Shown piece by piece: positions 5,495-5,773 of a stretch of DNA of 5,773 bases. How positions within the stretch are numbered: position 1 is the stretch's first letter; the number at the start of each line of letters is the position of its first letter. This DNA is from Acidobacteriota bacterium (GTDB taxonomy: Bacteria; Acidobacteriota; Terriglobia; Terriglobales; Acidobacteriaceae), in the NCBI GenBank assembly GCA_003224835.1, contig QHZX01000265.1:1-5773 (forward strand). Direction: 5' to 3'. A program made the translations under genes and the position numbers. The notes beneath the pieces were generated by a model. The model was given only the letters and a program-made list of their open reading frames with translations. It was not told the DNA's origin and did not search any database.

Positions 5495-5541
5495 GTTAAA
5501 AGGCGAATGGGAGGCGCAAACTTGCGCTATCGCCTGTTAAC
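5495..5541 (+). repeat. Nested inverted repeat with diverged recurrent motif, copy 4
   Basis: The outer arms GTTAAAAGGCGA (5495-5506) and TCGCCTGTTAAC (5530-5541) pair at 11 of 12 positions (one A-G mismatch). Inside them GCGCAA (5514-5519) and TTGCGC (5522-5527) pair perfectly around a two-base AC loop. The right half contains CGCTATCGCCTGTT (5525-5538), 11 of 14 matches to TGATAACGCCTGTT, in the same orientation as the other three copies. The structure is the longest of the four and lies between divergent gene starts. Confidence 0.55.
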
Positions 5542-5572
5542 GCCAGTTGACCACCGTAACTCGACTATAGCC

Positions 5573-5581
5573 TGATATAAG
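5573..5581 (+). promoter_or_regulatory. Possible extended -10 element for the gene at 5619
   Basis: TGATATAAG fits the extended -10 pattern TGnTATAAn and lies 37 bases before the ATG at 5619. No properly spaced -35 is seen, so support is weak. Confidence 0.25.
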
Positions 5582-5618
5582 AAGTACGCTCGACATGCTG
5601 TTCTGAGGGCGTTTTCCT

Positions 5619-5773
5619 ATGAAAATAAGTCGTCTTTTCATTTCGCTAACGCTGATTCTTGTGGCTGCATACTCGATAGCGCAGGTATCGGTCCGACGGA
5701 CACTACCCGTCGGTTGGCGCTTGCCCAGAGCCGCCGAGGCAACCGGAGCTTGGCGGAAGAAAAGCCCCACTAG
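5619..5773 (+). CDS. N-terminal part of a secreted protein, runs off the right edge
   Basis: ATG 5619-5621 is preceded by a GAGGG ribosome binding site at 5605-5609, nine bases upstream. The frame stays open through the last base, giving 51 complete codons. It starts MKISRLFISLTLILVAAYS and has a likely signal peptidase site at SIA-Q (after about residue 21), so the product is exported. The visible mature part reads VSVRRTLPVGWRLPRAAEA and then TGAWRKKSPT. I do not recognise the family with confidence from this short piece. An exact inverted repeat CCGACGG / CCGTCGG (5693-5699, 5707-5713) lies within the coding sequence. The gene diverges from the Sel1 gene and may share its control region. 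Confidence 0.7.
   Translation, partial: MKISRLFISLTLILVAAYSIAQVSVRRTLPVGWRLPRAAEATGAWRKKSPT

Larger units (their letters stand above)
5369..5618. promoter_or_regulatory. Shared upstream region of two divergent secreted-protein genes
   Basis: These 250 bases separate the starts of the Sel1 gene (leftward) and the partial gene at 5619 (rightward) and must hold both promoters. Visible elements are a near-direct repeat AATTGGCCAT / AATTGCCAT at 5462-5481, the nested inverted repeat at 5495-5541, a TTGACC at 5547-5552 and an extended -10-like TGATATAAG at 5573-5581. The TTGACC lies too far (23 bases) from that -10 to be a standard pair. I see no clear leftward promoter. Confidence 0.4.

Noticed and set aside
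5537..5770. A 77-codon leftward open frame at the right edge
   Set aside because: It is antisense to a rightward gene with a good ribosome binding site and a clear signal peptide.

Overview
The window looks like accessory chromosomal DNA from an Acidobacteriota bacterium, most likely class Terriglobia/Acidobacteriia. This is inferred from protein content, not from a marker gene. The main pointers are a secreted protein combining Sel1 repeats with a TonB C-terminal domain, a downstream TonB/TolA-like plus bacterial Ig-like module with the 'TWSVTG.GC...CGTIS..GLYTAP' signature common in that phylum, a secreted DUF4832 glycosidase-like protein, and a stand-alone receiver domain. Base composition is moderately GC-rich, and no rRNA, tRNA, CRISPR array or transposase is visible.

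Layout, left to right. Positions 3-110 hold the C-terminal tail of a gene entering from the left, resembling a short-chain dehydrogenase. A perfect 12-bp stem-loop follows. Positions 265-1650 (+) encode a secreted DUF4832-type TIM-barrel protein. Positions 1730-2122 (-) encode a single-domain response regulator whose phosphoacceptor Asp position is Gly. Positions 2251-3013 (+) hold two small genes: a conserved hypothetical starting with an NGKPGDHPLNDI motif and a DUF7674-like protein. Positions 3139-3548 (+) hold a small hypothetical gene split by a frameshift at a TG dinucleotide run. Positions 5368 down to 3480 (-) appear to be one former gene: signal peptide, at least seven 36-residue Sel1 repeats, a TonB_C domain broken by an apparent short deletion and frame change near 4159, a second TonB/TolA-like domain and an Ig-like domain. 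The window ends with the first 51 codons of a secreted protein (5619 onward, +), divergent from the Sel1 gene.

The most interesting noncoding signal is a motif, TGATAACGCCTGTT. It occurs in four intergenic gaps (two exact copies, one with one mismatch, one 11/14), always on the + strand and always with an inverted repeat ending at or overlapping it. No coding feature explains it. It could be a dispersed hairpin repeat family, a structured RNA element or a regulatory site.

No pathway links these genes. They read as a patchwork of short independent units separated by the recurrent motif, with a decaying segment at 3139-5368. No clearly novel multi-gene system is demonstrated. The best leads are the hairpin-associated repeat, the receiver without its phosphoacceptor, and the possible orphan immunity-type gene pair. 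No stretch longer than 300 bases lacks a gene or gene remnant.
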